A program made the position numbers and the translations under genes. A DNA stretch of 64,000 nt from Nocardia vinacea (GTDB lineage Bacteria > Actinomycetota > Actinomycetes > Mycobacteriales > Mycobacteriaceae), in contig NZ_CP109149.1 of NCBI RefSeq assembly GCF_035920345.1, forward strand, positions 9,114,001-9,178,000. The letters are read 5' to 3'. Under the pieces are notes generated by a model, which did not search any database, had not been told where the DNA came from, and saw only the letters and a list, made by a program, of their open reading frames with translations. Positions 63,552-64,000 of this stretch are shown one piece after another. Positions within the stretch are counted from its first letter, which is position 1. Every line of letters starts with the position of its first letter.

Positions 63552-63613
63552 TTGTCTATCAACTCCGAACGGTATCCGTGTATATGCTCTGGTGTCTATA
63601 GTTGATTAGACAA
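63552..63613. promoter_or_regulatory. Inverted repeats, PadR operator candidate
   Basis: TTGTCTATCAACT (63552-63564) is mirrored by AGTTGATTAGACAA (63600-63613) with one inserted base. Within the right part TGTCTA (63593-63598) and TAGACA (63607-63612) make an 8-nt-spaced palindrome. The region is AT-rich and lies between divergent starts. Confidence 0.68.
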
Positions 63614-63638
63614 GAATTTGAATAATAATCGAGGGTGG

Positions 63639-63644
63639 TAGCCT
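63639..63644 (+). promoter_or_regulatory. Leaderless -10 box for the PadR gene
   Basis: TAGCCT ends 6 nt before the ATG at 63651; TTGAAT at 63618-63623 could be the -35. The spacing of 15 bp is short. Confidence 0.4.
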
Positions 63645-63650
63645 GAGCGG

Positions 63651-64000
63651 ATGGCGTTACGTGACGCGGTGCTGGCCGCTCTGCTGGAAGGGGAGACGTC
63701 CGGCTATGACCTTGCCAAAGGCTTCGACGCCTCGGTGGCGAACTTCTGGATGGCCACTCCCCAGCAGCTCTACAAGGAACTCGAGCGGATGGCCGCCGAA
63801 GGCTTGATCGAGACCCGGGTCGTGCAGCAGGAGCGTCGTCCGAATAAGCGCCTGCACGCCATCACGGCGGCCGGTCGGGCTGCGCTGCGCGCATTCATCG
63901 CCGAGCCCGCCAAACCTACCGCCGTCCGCGACGAATTGATGGTCAAGGTACAGGGCATGGACGCCGACGATGCGCCGACCGTACGCGCCGCGGTGGCCGA
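63651..64000 (+). CDS. PadR family regulator (partial, runs off the window)
   Basis: The first 116 codons show a winged helix with ALRDAVLAALLEGETSGYDL, then ELERMAAEGLIETRVVQ and KRLHAITAAGRAAL, the PadR N-terminal domain. The start of the PadR C-terminal helical domain (VRDELMVKVQGM) follows. It is divergent from the NTF2-like/CrtI-like/FNR operon and, with the palindromes in between, is its likely repressor. The end lies beyond position 64000. Confidence 0.85.
   Translation, partial: MALRDAVLAALLEGETSGYDLAKGFDASVANFWMATPQQLYKELERMAAEGLIETRVVQQERRPNKRLHAITAAGRAALRAFIAEPAKPTAVRDELMVKVQGMDADDAPTVRAAVA

Overview
The window is high-GC actinobacterial DNA and most likely comes from a Nocardia-like member of the mycolic-acid bacteria. 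I infer this from gene order. Several blocks follow, from memory, the M. tuberculosis stretch Rv2420c to Rv2397c: rsfS-gpgP-octT-degV, comEA-comEC-holA-rpsT, a circularly permuted ATP-grasp/alpha-E/transglutaminase trio, a PemK-like gene, lepA, a GH15 trehalase-type gene, and subI-cysTWA. GTG starts, 4-nt stop/start overlaps and leaderless promoters (a TAnnnT box 6-7 nt before the start codon) are common throughout.

Layout. 1-2950: end of rsfS, then glucosyl-3-phosphoglycerate phosphatase, OctT-like acyltransferase and DegV. 3072-11072 is an inserted block: GNAT, HIT, an editing-deficient threonyl-tRNA synthetase paralogue behind a possible Thr leader peptide/attenuator, an NmrA-like reductase, a LexA-type repressor, an FBP zinc-finger protein, an ATP-dependent DNA ligase, an atypical histidine phosphatase, and a TetR/methyltransferase pair sharing two operators. 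11263-16222: DnaA-box pair, comEA, comEC, holA. 16373-18773: aldo/keto reductase with a divergent XRE regulator, and a small acidic protein. 19137-23297: rpsT and the ATP-grasp (poly-Gln tail)/alpha-E/transglutaminase operon. 23304-28480: tandem 37-bp repeat, aquaporin, PemK-like, EthD-like and hypothetical genes, lepA. 28541-36681 is a second insertion: PrrAB-like two-component system with an oddly expanded kinase, a secreted Pro-rich protein, a large Thr/Pro-rich protein followed by a dynamin-like protein with a degenerate P-loop, and two tiny membrane proteins. 36785-44387: GH15, M48 protease, then the sulfate ABC operon behind a leaderless Cys-ending leader peptide.

44684-64000 is accessory. 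It holds a secreted lysozyme-like protein, two Hsp70-like actin-fold ATPases without substrate-binding domains (one with a long Gly/Ser-rich repeat tail), an AurF-type diiron oxygenase coupled to a ferredoxin-ferredoxin reductase, SDR, HAD and glyoxalase genes, a WYL regulator, an MFS/SGNH-hydrolase pair under TetR, and a redox operon (NTF2-like, CrtI-like, FNR-type reductase) under a PadR regulator that runs off the end. Two tandem-repeat fields lie here: perfect 162-bp copies near 54034-54357 and 72-87-bp copies near 55749-56005.

The most interesting items are the two candidate amino-acid leader peptides, the Hsp70-like/dynamin-like envelope-type genes, the poly-Gln ATP-grasp beside a transglutaminase, a dispersed repeat that seems to have entered the coding sequence of fprB, and the 162-bp repeat field. 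I saw no tRNA or rRNA gene, CRISPR array, prophage or insertion sequence.
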